In this document: positions 35,313 through 44,462 of the stretch, in pieces
Numbering within the stretch: position 1 is the stretch's first letter
Layout of the letters: every line of letters starts with the position of its first letter
Source of the DNA: Poseidonocella pacifica
GTDB lineage: Bacteria; Pseudomonadota; Alphaproteobacteria; Rhodobacterales; Rhodobacteraceae
Length of the DNA: 64,000 nt
Assembly (NCBI RefSeq): GCF_900111875.1
Contig: NZ_FOJU01000005.1
Span: 248,001-312,000 of the forward strand
Direction: 5' to 3'
Translations under genes and position numbers: made by a program
Notes under the pieces: model-generated
What the model was told of the DNA's origin: nothing
What the model saw: only the letters and a program-made list of their open reading frames with translations
Databases searched by the model: none

Positions 35313-35486
35313 ATGGATCAGACCGCACATGCCAGCCAACCAGAGGCGGACCGCACAACTCGCGAAGATGTGCTGCGGGTCGCTTTGAACTGGCAAGACG
35401 AAGATCCGGCCGGGCTACTTGAATTCATGTTGGATACGCGCCGGGACCGCCCCGTTGGTACTCCGGCGAAACTGGGGAAAGAATGA
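35313..35486 (+). CDS. Small ORF (57 residues) ahead of imelysin
   Basis: Starts MDQTAHASQPEADRTTRED, hydrophilic, no signal peptide or Cys. Its TGA overlaps the ATG of the imelysin gene (ATGA at 35483), as expected of a real upstream cistron. A residue pattern VLRVALNWQDEDPAGLLEFML suggests one amphipathic helix. No family recognised. It could be a small conserved protein of the iron operon or a leader ORF coupling translation. Confidence 0.5.
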   Translation: MDQTAHASQPEADRTTREDVLRVALNWQDEDPAGLLEFMLDTRRDRPVGTPAKLGKE

Positions 35487-36748
35487 CCATGATCCGCACT
35501 ATGACGGCCACCGCGGCCCTGATCCTTTCGACGGGCGCACCGGTGCTTGCCGGGAAGGCGGAGGTGCTCTCGACCTATGCCGACATCGCCGCCGCCGGGT
35601 ACGAAGACAGCCTGATCAAAGCGCAGGAGTTGAACGCGGCCGTCGACGCGCTTCTGGCCGACCCCTCCGCCGCGACGCTCGCCGCTGCCCGTACCGCATG
35701 GCTCGAATCGCGCGTGCCTTACCAACAAACCGAGGTTTTTCGTTTCGGCAATCCCATCGTCGATGACTGGGAAGGCAAGGTGAACGCATGGCCGCTTGAT
35801 GAGGGGCTGATTGATTATGTGGATGCCTCCTATGGCGGACCGAGCGACGAAAACGAACTTGCGGCCCTGAACGTCGTCGCCAACACCAGCTTTACCCTCT
35901 CGGGGGAACAGATCGACGCGTCGGAGATCACGCCGGACTTCCTCGAAGAGACCCTGCATGAAGCCGATGCCGTCGAATCGAACGTCGCCACGGGGTATCA
36001 TGCGATAGAATTCCTGCTTTGGGGGCAGGATCTCAACGGGACCGAACATGGCGCGGGGGATCGCCCCTGGACGGATTTCGCATCCGGCGATGATTGCACC
36101 AACCAGAATTGCGAGCGCCGCGGGGAATACCTCAAGGCCGCCACAAGCCTTCTGGTGTCGGATCTCGAATGGATGGCGGCACAGTGGATTGAGGGCGGTG
36201 AGGCGCGCTCTGCCCTTACGGCGGATGAATCCGCGGGGATTGCGGCAATTCTGACCGGTATGGGATCGCTCTCCTATGGTGAGCAGGCAGGCGAGCGGAT
36301 GAAGCTTGGCGTCCTGCTCAACGACCCCGAGGAAGAGCATGACTGCTTCTCCGACAATACCCACAACAGCCATTACTACGATGGGATGGGCATCCGGAAC
36401 GTCTATAACGGCGAGTACGTGCGCGTGGATGGCTCGACCGTGTCCGGCGAAAGCCTGTCGTCGCTGGTCGCAGAGGCGGATGAAGGCGTGGACGCAGCGC
36501 TGCGCGCCGATCTCAACCAGACGATGATCGAACTTGCCCAGATCAAGACCGCAGCAGAAGCGGGTTTCTCCTATGACCAGATGCTGGAGCGCGGGAACAA
36601 GGCTGGCGAAGACCTGATCATGTCGGCGGTTGGTGCACTTGTCACCCAAACGCGTTCGATCGAACGCGCCGTGACGGCCCTCGGGCTTGATCAGATCGGG
36701 TTTGAAGGCTCCGACAGCCTCGACGATCCGGACGCCGTTTTTCAATAA
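35483..36748 (+). CDS. Imelysin-family periplasmic iron protein
   Basis: 421 residues with a signal peptide (MTMIRTMTATAALILSTGAPVLA). The GxHxxE imelysin motif is present as ATGYHAIEFLLWGQD; an extended acidic region follows (GTEHGAGDRPWTDF). Imelysins (EfeO/IrpA-like) are linked to iron uptake and are iron-regulated. Followed by bfd and bfr, and related to the shorter imelysin at 39121. The start overlaps the stop of the small ORF upstream. Confidence 0.9.
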   Translation: MTMIRTMTATAALILSTGAPVLAGKAEVLSTYADIAAAGYEDSLIKAQELNAAVDALLADPSAATLAAARTAWLESRVPYQQTEVFRFGNPIVDDWEGKVNAWPLDEGLIDYVDASYGGPSDENELAALNVVANTSFTLSGEQIDASEITPDFLEETLHEADAVESNVATGYHAIEFLLWGQDLNGTEHGAGDRPWTDFASGDDCTNQNCERRGEYLKAATSLLVSDLEWMAAQWIEGGEARSALTADESAGIAAILTGMGSLSYGEQAGERMKLGVLLNDPEEEHDCFSDNTHNSHYYDGMGIRNVYNGEYVRVDGSTVSGESLSSLVAEADEGVDAALRADLNQTMIELAQIKTAAEAGFSYDQMLERGNKAGEDLIMSAVGALVTQTRSIERAVTALGLDQIGFEGSDSLDDPDAVFQ

Positions 36749-36757
36749 CTTCACTGC

Positions 36758-36776
36758 GGGGCGGGCTGCCCGCCCC
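36758..36776 (+). terminator. GC hairpin between imelysin and bfd
   Basis: GGGGCGGGC (36758-36766) and GCCCGCCCC (36768-36776) are exact inverted repeats around a single T. In RNA this gives about seven pairs with a five-base loop. No T run follows, so partial termination or mRNA-end protection is more likely than full stop. Confidence 0.55.
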
Positions 36777-36803
36777 CAAACCTGACCGCACTGAGGAAAC
36801 GCC

Positions 36804-37046
36804 ATGATCGTTTGTCATTGTATGTCGATATCCGACAAGGACATCCTTGCCGCCATGGCCTGGATGCGGGCCTCCGACCGTCAAACGATCATCACGCCCG
36901 GCAAGATTTACCGCGCGCTTGGTAAGAAACCCGATTGCGGAGGCTGCCTTCCCCATTTCATCGCAACCATGAAGGGAAGCGGAGACCTTGAAGTTCCCCA
37001 CGAATTGAGACACCTTCGTCAAAACAACAAGCGCCACAAGGAGTGA
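36804..37046 (+). CDS. bfd: Bacterioferritin-associated ferredoxin
   Basis: 80 residues. [2Fe-2S] ligands C4, C6, C45 and C48 (IVCHC and DCGGC), the Bfd pattern with a few extra residues between the pairs and a basic C-terminal tail. Bfd delivers electrons to bacterioferritin haem so stored Fe(III) can be released. The bfr gene starts four bases after the stop, which supports the pairing. Confidence 0.93.
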   Translation: MIVCHCMSISDKDILAAMAWMRASDRQTIITPGKIYRALGKKPDCGGCLPHFIATMKGSGDLEVPHELRHLRQNNKRHKE

Positions 37047-37049
37047 GCC

Positions 37050-37541
37050 ATGAAGGGCGACGCGAAGGTTATTGAATACCTCAACGCAGCATTGCGAAGC
37101 GAGTTGACCGCGGTCAACCAGTACTGGCTTCACTACCGTCTTCAGGAAGACTGGGGCTTTGGACGCATCGCGGACAAGTCGCGCGAGGAGAGCATCGAGG
37201 AGATGCACCACGCCGACAAGCTGATCAACCGCATCATTTTCCTCGAAGGTCACCCAAACCTGCAGAAGCTCGACGCGCTCCGCATTGGTGAGAACCTCAA
37301 GGAAACGCTCGACGCCGATCTGGCCGCCGAGCATGACGCGCGGACGCTCTACATCGAAGCGCGCAACCACTGCGAGCAGGTGGGGGATTACGTGACCAAG
37401 AACCTCTTTGAGGAACTGATCGCGGACGAGGAAGGTCATATCGACTACCTCGAGACGCAGATCGACCTCTATAGATCGCTCGGTGAACAGCAATACGCGC
37501 TGCTGCAAGCCAAACCAGCGAACGAGGCAGAGGGGAGCTGA
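37050..37541 (+). CDS. bfr: Bacterioferritin
   Basis: 163 residues, normal Bfr length. Ferroxidase ligands fall in [17 protein letters not shown], the [11 protein letters not shown] segment (also supplying the haem Met), [11 protein letters not shown] and [13 protein letters not shown]. Forms a 24-mer iron store with haem at subunit interfaces. Directly follows bfd. The C-terminal extension [10 protein letters not shown] is short and polar. Confidence 0.95.
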   Translation: MKGDAKVIEYLNAALRSELTAVNQYWLHYRLQEDWGFGRIADKSREESIEEMHHADKLINRIIFLEGHPNLQKLDALRIGENLKETLDADLAAEHDARTLYIEARNHCEQVGDYVTKNLFEELIADEEGHIDYLETQIDLYRSLGEQQYALLQAKPANEAEGS

Positions 37542-37576
37542 TCCCCAGCGGAGTGGCCCGGGCCAGAAGAGACGAC

Positions 37577-39121
37577 ATGCGCCCAAGGCTCCTTGCGCTA
37601 TTTTTGCTCGCAATCGCGATGCCGTCCTACGCCATGGATGGCATCGCCGACGATCCGCACCTGAATGTATCTCCACGCACGGCGGAGGAGATTGCGCGCA
37701 TTGCCGCAGTCACCGCGCCGACATCAGACTTCAGTGCGCCTGAACCCTTTGAGGGCAACCCCGCAGGCGGCGCCACGGTTCGCGCCCGAACGGATGCGAA
37801 TGCCTTTTCGCAGTCGTCAGGCAATATCTCCTTTGAACGAGAGTTGGATTTCAAGGTCGGGAACGGGCTTTTCCGCAAGCTCTGGGTCTCCTCCCCGTCT
37901 TCGACGCTCGCCTCGGATGGCCTTGGCCCGCTCTACAACGCCCGCTCTTGCCAGCGCTGTCACCTCAAGGACGGGCGCGGTCATCCGCCCGAGGGGCCGG
38001 ACGATAGTACCGTGTCGATGTTCCTCCGCTTCTCCGTTCCCGCGTCAGGAGAAGAGGCGCTTTCCGATATTGAGGCTTTCTTGCTTTCTGCTGGAGCGGA
38101 GGGGCCAAGGGCGCGTCCCGAACCAACCTATGGCGGTCAACTGCAGGATTTTTCGGTGGCCGGTCATCCCGCCGAGGGGCAGATGGCGATCACCTATGTC
38201 GAGGAAACCGTTGCGCTCGCCGACGGAACCGAAGTCTCCTTGCGCCGTCCGGAGTATTCGGTCGCGGATCCGGCCTATGGGCCCTTGCATCCCGACGCCA
38301 TGCTGAGCCCCCGTGTCGCGCCGCAGATGATCGGCCTCGGGCTGCTGGAGGCGATCCCGGCATCGGACATTCTCGCACATGCGGACCCGGAGGATGCCGA
38401 CGGTGACGGGATCTCCGGCAAGGCGCAGGTCGTCTGGTCGTTCCAGCACGAACGGGCGATGCTGGGGCGGTTCGGTCTCAAGGCGGGTGCGCCTACGGTC
38501 AAGGAGCAGTCCGCCGCAGCCTTTGCAGGCGATATTGGCATTTCGAACCCGATCTTCCCCTCGCCGGGTGGGGATTGCACCGACCGTCAGGCTGAGTGTC
38601 GTGCCGGCCCGCACGGGGATGGCGACGACCGGGTATTTGAGATCGACGACACCGGCCTTGAGCTTGTCACCTACTATAGCCGTAACCTTGCCGTTCCTGC
38701 GCGTCGCGACGTGGACGACGCCGAGGTGCTCCGCGGCAAGCAGGTTTTCTATGATGCGGGCTGCACCGCTTGTCATACGCCGAAATTCGTGACCCACCGC
38801 CTGCCGGATCAACCGGAGCAAAGCTTTCAACTGATCTGGCCCTATTCGGACCTGTTGCTTCACGACATGGGCGACGGGCTGGCCGATAACCGGCCCGAAG
38901 GGCGCGCGACCGGGCGGGAATGGAGAACGGCACCGCTCTGGGGGATTGGCATGACCCAGCAAGTCAGCGGTCACACCTATTTCCTGCATGATGGACGCGC
39001 GCGATCGCTTCTGGAGGCGATCCTGTGGCATGATGGCGAAGCGCGGATGTCCCGTGATCATGTCGCGAACCTTCCGGAGCCGGACCGTGCGGCCCTGATC
39101 CGATTTCTGGAGTCACTCTGA
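37577..39121 (+). CDS. Di-haem cytochrome c peroxidase-like protein (DUF1111)
   Basis: 514 residues with a signal peptide (MRPRLLALFLLAIAMPSYA). Two CxxCH haem sites: NARSCQRCHLKDGRG near the N terminus and DAGCTACHTPKF near residue 400. Ends with FLHDGRARSLLEAILWHDGEA, a DUF1111 hallmark. Such proteins are nearly always encoded between imelysins and a DUF1513 protein in iron-regulated operons, as here. Start ATG chosen to place the signal peptide; an in-frame GTG at 37553 is possible. The last base overlaps the next ATG. Confidence 0.9.
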   Translation: MRPRLLALFLLAIAMPSYAMDGIADDPHLNVSPRTAEEIARIAAVTAPTSDFSAPEPFEGNPAGGATVRARTDANAFSQSSGNISFERELDFKVGNGLFRKLWVSSPSSTLASDGLGPLYNARSCQRCHLKDGRGHPPEGPDDSTVSMFLRFSVPASGEEALSDIEAFLLSAGAEGPRARPEPTYGGQLQDFSVAGHPAEGQMAITYVEETVALADGTEVSLRRPEYSVADPAYGPLHPDAMLSPRVAPQMIGLGLLEAIPASDILAHADPEDADGDGISGKAQVVWSFQHERAMLGRFGLKAGAPTVKEQSAAAFAGDIGISNPIFPSPGGDCTDRQAECRAGPHGDGDDRVFEIDDTGLELVTYYSRNLAVPARRDVDDAEVLRGKQVFYDAGCTACHTPKFVTHRLPDQPEQSFQLIWPYSDLLLHDMGDGLADNRPEGRATGREWRTAPLWGIGMTQQVSGHTYFLHDGRARSLLEAILWHDGEARMSRDHVANLPEPDRAALIRFLESL

Positions 39122-40104
39122 TGCGTCTTTTGCTTGCCCTAGCCCTTCTCTGCCCCCTGACCGCGCAAGCCGGTGTGAAGGACGTGGTTGATGGGCATGT
39201 CCTGCCCGGCACAGCTCGTTTTGCAAAGGCGACCGCCCAGCTTGACGTGGCCGCGAGCGCTGATTGCACGGCGGAGGCGATCCGGCCCGCGTGGAATGAC
39301 GCCTATGACGCGTGGCTCGGGATTTCCCATCTGCAGCTTGGCCCGATCGAGGCGAAGGGGCGGGCGCTCGCCATTGCCTTCTGGCCTGATACGCGTGGTC
39401 TGGTCCCGCGCGCACTCGGCTCCCTCATCGCCGCCGAGGATCCTATCGCTTCCAATGAGGAGAGTTTCGGTGAGGTTTCCGTTGCCGCGCGCGGACTTAT
39501 CGCTATGGAGCGACTGCTCTACGACGAAGACTTCGCGTATGACGCCGGGGAGTACGAGTGCAATCTCGTTCGGGCGATCACCCATGACCTTTCCCGCATG
39601 GCGGTGGAGATCGACACAGAGTGGCGCGAGGATTTTTCACGGACCTTGCTCACCGCGGGCGAGCCGGGCAACGACACGTTCCTGACCTCGCGCGAGGCGG
39701 ATCAGGCGCTCTATACCGCGCTTCTCACGGGCTTGGAGTATAACGCCGACCAGCGGATTGGCCGCCCCTTGGGCAGCTTTGATCGCCCGCGCCCGACCCG
39801 CGCCGAGACGTGGCGCGCTGGCCGGTCCCTCCGGAATGTCACCTTGTCGCTCGAAGCATTGAACGACCTTACCGAGAAATTCGCCGATACTGATACGACA
39901 TGGACGGGGCTGGCTTTTGCTGACGCGCTCTCTGTCGCCGTTGATCTTGACGATCCGATATTTCGCGGGGTCGAGGAGCCGGCGGGATGGCTCAAGGTTG
40001 AGATCCTTCAACAACGAATCGAACTGGTCGAAAGCTCGGTCGAAGGAGAGATCGGCGCGGCTCTGGGGTTGGCGGCGGGGTTCAATTCGGGCGACGGGGA
40101 TTGA
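39121..40104 (+). CDS. Second imelysin-family protein
   Basis: 327 residues with a signal peptide (MRLLLALALLCPLTAQA). Shorter imelysin form: RGLIAMERLLYDED replaces the GxHxxE motif (Gly-Leu-Ile-Ala-Met-Glu, so the His is not kept and only the Glu remains). Two cysteines (ADCTAEAIRP and EYECNLVRA) may form a disulfide, as in IrpA-like proteins. Lies between DUF1111 and DUF1513 genes, the usual order. Confidence 0.85.
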   Translation: MRLLLALALLCPLTAQAGVKDVVDGHVLPGTARFAKATAQLDVAASADCTAEAIRPAWNDAYDAWLGISHLQLGPIEAKGRALAIAFWPDTRGLVPRALGSLIAAEDPIASNEESFGEVSVAARGLIAMERLLYDEDFAYDAGEYECNLVRAITHDLSRMAVEIDTEWREDFSRTLLTAGEPGNDTFLTSREADQALYTALLTGLEYNADQRIGRPLGSFDRPRPTRAETWRAGRSLRNVTLSLEALNDLTEKFADTDTTWTGLAFADALSVAVDLDDPIFRGVEEPAGWLKVEILQQRIELVESSVEGEIGAALGLAAGFNSGDGD

Positions 40105-40105
40105 A

Positions 40106-41176
40106 ATGACCACCCGCCGTGGATTTCTGGCCAGCCTTGCAGCCGCTGCGACCCTGCCCCGGGCGAGTTGGGCGGACATGGGTGCCCCTGCGTTTCTGGG
40201 GGTGGCCCGGGTCGCGTCAGGGGCCTATTCTCTTTACGGCCTTGATGCCGAGGGGAGCGATCTGTTTGCCATCCCCCTGCCGGCGCGCGGCCATGCCGCA
40301 GCGGCCCATCCGACCGCGCCCGAAGCCGTCGTTTTCGCGCGCAGGCCGGGGCGGTTTGCGCTCGTGCTTGATTGTGCGACGGGCGGGGTCACCCACCGGC
40401 TCGATGCCCCACCGGGCCGTCACTTCTACGGTCATGGGGCGTTCATCGCCGAGGGGCAAATCCTCTGTACCACCGAAAATCACATCGACAGCGGTGAGGG
40501 TCGGATCGGACTGTGGTCGCGTGCCGAAGGCTGGCGGCGGATCGGGGAGTTCGCCACGGGGGGGATCGGGCCGCATGATCTGAAGCGCTTGGATGGGGAT
40601 GTACTGGTGGTGGCCAATGGCGGGATTCGCACCCACCCGGATCATGGTCGTGACAAGCTGAACCTCGAGACCATGCGGCCTAGCCTTGCCTATGTTGATC
40701 CCGATGGCGCGCTTCTGGACCAAGTCGAGCTTCCCTCGGCATTGCACCAAAATTCGATCCGTCATCTTGCGGTCGGCCGCAGCGGCACGGTCGCCTTTGC
40801 GATGCAATGGCAAGGAGCGCCGACCGATGCCATTCCGCTGCTCGGAATTCACAGGCGCGGCACCACGCCGGTTCTTGGCAAGGCACCTCCCGAGGAGTTG
40901 CGCGCGATGAAGGGGTATGCCGGCTCTATCGCAATCGATGCTGGAGGGCGCATCGCGATCACCTCACCCCGCGGCGGGCGGGTGCAGACCTTTGGGGCGG
41001 ATGGAGCATTTCTTGACGCGTATGAGCGTGCCGATGTTTGCGGGGTCGCGTCACATGGTGCGGGGTTTGTCATCTCGGACGGCCTGGGGGGGCTCAGTTT
41101 CTTGCTCGAGGCTCCGGTCGCCTTGCGCCGTGCCGCAGATCGCGCGTGGGACAATCATCTGGTTCCGCTCGTCTGA
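40106..41176 (+). CDS. DUF1513 beta-propeller protein, Tat-exported
   Basis: 356 residues. The N terminus TTRRGFLASLAAAATL is a twin-arginine signal, so it is exported folded. The body reads as a propeller (GHGAFIAEGQILCTTENHIDSGEGRIGLWSR; GGIGPHDLKRLDGDVLVVANGGIRTHPDHGRDKLNLETMRPSLAYVD). The function is unknown; it is the last gene of the imelysin operon. Its stop overlaps the mnmH ATG by one base. Confidence 0.88.
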   Translation: MTTRRGFLASLAAAATLPRASWADMGAPAFLGVARVASGAYSLYGLDAEGSDLFAIPLPARGHAAAAHPTAPEAVVFARRPGRFALVLDCATGGVTHRLDAPPGRHFYGHGAFIAEGQILCTTENHIDSGEGRIGLWSRAEGWRRIGEFATGGIGPHDLKRLDGDVLVVANGGIRTHPDHGRDKLNLETMRPSLAYVDPDGALLDQVELPSALHQNSIRHLAVGRSGTVAFAMQWQGAPTDAIPLLGIHRRGTTPVLGKAPPEELRAMKGYAGSIAIDAGGRIAITSPRGGRVQTFGADGAFLDAYERADVCGVASHGAGFVISDGLGGLSFLLEAPVALRRAADRAWDNHLVPLV

Positions 41177-42243
41177 TGGTACGCCGCTTTGAGACATTGG
41201 TGGAAATGCTGGGGCATGGTTTCGACACCGTCATCGATGTGCGCAGTCCGGCGGAGTTTGCCGAGGATCATGTGCCGGGGGCGATAAACCTGCCGGTTCT
41301 GGATAACGAAGAGCGGGCGCGCGTCGGCACGATCTACAAACAGGAAAGCCCGTTCCGCGCGCGCAAGATCGGTGCGGCGCTCGTGTTTCGGAATGCGGCT
41401 ACACATATCGAGCAGAGTTTGGCGCACCACGAGGGCGACTGGCAGCCGTTGGTCTATTGCTGGCGCGGCGGTCAACGGTCCGGCACGCTTGGCTGGATGT
41501 TGCGGGAAATCGGTTGGCGGGCCGAAGTGGTCGAGGGCGGCTATCGCAGCTATCGGCGTCTCGTTCACGAAATGCTGTATGAGGGGGCGCTGCCCTTTCG
41601 GATCATTTTACTCGACGGGAATACCGGAACGGCCAAGACTGATGTGCTGCATCGGCTGGCTTCACGCGGGCGGCAGGTGCTGGATCTTGAAGGCCTTGCA
41701 AACCACCGGGGATCGCTGCTTGGGATTCGTCCCGAAGGGCAACCCAGTCAGAAGATGTTCGAAAGCCGTATTGCGCAAGCTCTCGCAGTGATGGACCCGG
41801 GGTTGCCAATTCTCGTCGAGGCGGAATCAAGCAAGATTGGCCAGCGGATCATACCGCCCGCCCTTTTTGCCCTGATGAAGTCCGCACCCCGGATCGAAGT
41901 GACGGCGCCGGTAGAGGCGCGCACCGCCTATCTGGCCAAGGAATACGCCGACATCCTGTCGGATGTGGCCTTTCTCGAAGGCGTCTTTGGATACCTCATC
42001 GCCCTGCGCGGACGAGAGACGATAGACGGCTGGCTCGCGATGGCCAGAGCTGGAGAGCGCGAGGCTCTGACCCGGGCGCTCATAACCGAGCATTACGATC
42101 CAGCCTATCGCACCTCGCGCCGCGCCAACGGACAGGACCCCGCAGAAGAGATTGCGGCAAGCTCGCTCGATGCGGCGGGTCAGGAAGTTCTGGCCGATGG
42201 GGTGGAAGCCGCGCTTGACCGTATTCAGGCAAGCGTGACGTAG
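41176..42243 (+). CDS. mnmH: tRNA 2-selenouridine synthase
   Basis: 355 residues. N-terminal rhodanese domain (DTVIDVRSPAEFAEDHVPGAINLPVL) with catalytic Cys in VYCWRGGQRSGT, then a P-loop domain (LLDGNTGTAKTDVL) that binds the geranyl substrate. It replaces sulfur by selenium at the wobble uridine of certain tRNAs using selenophosphate from SelD, encoded convergently next door. The 3' ends of the two genes overlap by 19 bases. Confidence 0.95.
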   Translation: MVRRFETLVEMLGHGFDTVIDVRSPAEFAEDHVPGAINLPVLDNEERARVGTIYKQESPFRARKIGAALVFRNAATHIEQSLAHHEGDWQPLVYCWRGGQRSGTLGWMLREIGWRAEVVEGGYRSYRRLVHEMLYEGALPFRIILLDGNTGTAKTDVLHRLASRGRQVLDLEGLANHRGSLLGIRPEGQPSQKMFESRIAQALAVMDPGLPILVEAESSKIGQRIIPPALFALMKSAPRIEVTAPVEARTAYLAKEYADILSDVAFLEGVFGYLIALRGRETIDGWLAMARAGEREALTRALITEHYDPAYRTSRRANGQDPAEEIAASSLDAAGQEVLADGVEAALDRIQASVT

Positions 42244-44396
42244 GGCGGTCCGGCTTCGAGGTGTCCGATGCGCGCGGCGGGATAGCCAGCGTCGATGAGC
42301 GCGGCGCAAAGCGCGTCCGCGCGATCGGCGGACACGGCGGCGAGCAGGCCGCCCGCCGTCTGGGGATCAAAGAGCAGGTCGTTGCGCGGGCTTTCGGTGA
42401 TCCACGGGGCGATGCGTCGGTTCTCGGGGAACAGGGTCGATCTGATGCCAAGGGCGGCAAGCGTTTCCGCCCCGGCTAGATACGGGATCTGGCCCGGATC
42501 AATCACCGCGGAGGTGCCCGATGCCTCGCACATGCCTGTCAGATGGCCAATCAGGCCAAAGCCCGTCACATCTGTCATGGCATGAGCCCCGGCCAGCACC
42601 CGCGCGGCGCCGGTTTGCGGTTGCTGCATATGGGTCAACGCGGTCGCGACCCATCCACCTTCTGCCTCTCCGCTCATTTCCGCGGCCATGATCACGCCGG
42701 TCCCAATGGGTTTGGTGAGGATAAGCGCGTCGCCGGGCCGTGCACCCCCGAGGGTGATGGGCGCGCTGTCGCACAGGCCGGTGATCGAAAATCCGATCGT
42801 CAACTCAGCCCCGACCGATGTGTGGCCGCCGACGATCTCTGCCCCGGCTTGGGTCATGACGTCGCGTGCGGCTTCCATGATTTCCCTGAGGGTGCGCTCC
42901 TGAAGTGGGGGTGCCAAACGAGGCAGAATGAGATTGGCCGTGGCCGCCTGCGGCGCCGCGCCCATCGCCCAGATATCCCCCAAGGCATGAATTGCGGCGA
43001 TGCGCGTCATCACGACAGGGTCATCGACAAAGGCGCGCAGGTGGTCCGTGGTCAAGACCTGACGCACCCCTCCGGTTCGCAACAGCGCGGCATCGTCGCC
43101 GGGCAATAGCTCCACATCGCTCCGACCGGGCCGCTCGGGCCTTCCGATCTGCGCCGCGAGAGCCGCGCGGCCCACTTTTGCGCCGCAGCCGCCGCACATC
43201 GGTTTGGGCCCTAACGTCGCGGCGAGGTCGGAGGTGCGGTCCCTTGGCAGCGGCGGGGGCGTCATCGCGGGCAGGGTTCGGAATTTGTCCATGAACTTCT
43301 GGTCGATCCGGTCTTTCCATCGCCACATGAGCGGGCCGGAGGAGGTCAGTCCGAACCGGGACCCGATGGCCGATTTTCCGCCTAGCGAGACAAGCTTGAG
43401 GTAATCCCCCTGAGGGCGATAGCTGCGCATTCGCGCCCCGGTGCAGGCCGCGCGGAGGTTGTCGAAGAGGACCGGCGCTTGCCGTACGGCATAAACCCCG
43501 GCCTTGGGTCGCGGCGCATGGGAGAGGTGCGCGCAATCCCCTACGGCGAAGATGGCTTGATCGCTTGTCTGCAGCGTTGGGTTTACACGAAGGAAGCCCG
43601 CCTCAGTCGCAAGGCCGCATTCGCTGAGCCATGGGGCAGGGCGAGCCGCCGCCGCACCGGTCACGAACTCCGCGGGGATCGTATCAGCGTTCGCAAGCGT
43701 GATGTGGTCCTGTGCAACCTTGGTAATCTCAACATGTTCCCGCAAGTGAATGCCCGCGTTCCCAAGCGACTCAAGCAGCTGTCTCCTGCCAGACGCGTTA
43801 AGTCCGGTAAGCGCGCTCTCCCGCTCGAGCAGGGTCAGGTTGAAGGGACGTTCCGCGCGTCGAAGGGCATGCGCCATGGCGAGCGAGAGTTCGGCACCGG
43901 CCACACCCGCACCTATAACTGCGACATTCGCGGGGCCTTCGCCGCTGAGGAAGTGTTGCCAAGCCGTGGCAAACGGGCCAAGCGGCTTTGCCGGAACGGC
44001 ATGTTGGCGAAACCCCGGAAGATCCGGCATTGCCGAAGTGATGCCGATGTCGATCGAGCAGAGGTCAAATCCAACGGGAGGGCGGCTGGGCACATGCACC
44101 TCGCGCGCATCCCTGTCCAGCCCGTTTGCCGCGCCGAGAATCACCCGCGCCCCTGCAAAGCGGGCAAGTTTGACCAAGTCGATATCAAGCTGGTCCCGCG
44201 CATAGTGACCTGCGATATGGCCAGGGAGCATGCCGGAGTAGGCGGCCGTAGGACCGGGGTTGATCAGGGTAAGCCGCGCGCCGGCAAGTGGCCGCATTCC
44301 CCAACGCCGCAGGATCAGCGCATGGGTATGGCCTCCGCCCACAAGGACGATGTCGCGTGTCGCGGGAAGATCGGGGCGGTTCATCATGGCGGGCAT
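42225..44396 (-). CDS. selD: Fusion of FAD-dependent NADH dehydrogenase-like domain and selenide, water dikinase
   Basis: 723 residues. Residues 1 to about 360 form a pyridine nucleotide-disulfide oxidoreductase-like domain: FAD site DIVLVGGGHTHALIL, second dinucleotide site VAVIGAGVAGAEL, and IFAVGDCAHL. The rest is SelD with C401-GG-C404-GA-K407 (the catalytic Cys/Lys loop), GDDAAL, TTDHLRAFVDDP and DVTGFGLIGHL. It makes selenophosphate for MnmH; the FAD domain may help reduce selenium. Start chosen at 44396 because GGGAAGG precedes it; 44387 is possible. Confidence 0.93.
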   Translation of the reverse strand: MPAMMNRPDLPATRDIVLVGGGHTHALILRRWGMRPLAGARLTLINPGPTAAYSGMLPGHIAGHYARDQLDIDLVKLARFAGARVILGAANGLDRDAREVHVPSRPPVGFDLCSIDIGITSAMPDLPGFRQHAVPAKPLGPFATAWQHFLSGEGPANVAVIGAGVAGAELSLAMAHALRRAERPFNLTLLERESALTGLNASGRRQLLESLGNAGIHLREHVEITKVAQDHITLANADTIPAEFVTGAAAARPAPWLSECGLATEAGFLRVNPTLQTSDQAIFAVGDCAHLSHAPRPKAGVYAVRQAPVLFDNLRAACTGARMRSYRPQGDYLKLVSLGGKSAIGSRFGLTSSGPLMWRWKDRIDQKFMDKFRTLPAMTPPPLPRDRTSDLAATLGPKPMCGGCGAKVGRAALAAQIGRPERPGRSDVELLPGDDAALLRTGGVRQVLTTDHLRAFVDDPVVMTRIAAIHALGDIWAMGAAPQAATANLILPRLAPPLQERTLREIMEAARDVMTQAGAEIVGGHTSVGAELTIGFSITGLCDSAPITLGGARPGDALILTKPIGTGVIMAAEMSGEAEGGWVATALTHMQQPQTGAARVLAGAHAMTDVTGFGLIGHLTGMCEASGTSAVIDPGQIPYLAGAETLAALGIRSTLFPENRRIAPWITESPRNDLLFDPQTAGGLLAAVSADRADALCAALIDAGYPAARIGHLEAGPPYVTLA

Positions 44397-44462
44397 AGAT
44401 GCCTTCCCGGGGGCGGTTGGCAAGGGGTTAGCAGGCCCGTCACTTTTGGTCGCGTGCCGCGC

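Noticed and set aside
35318-36805. 495-codon open frame on the minus strand
   Set aside because: Antisense of the imelysin gene, with no domain of its own.
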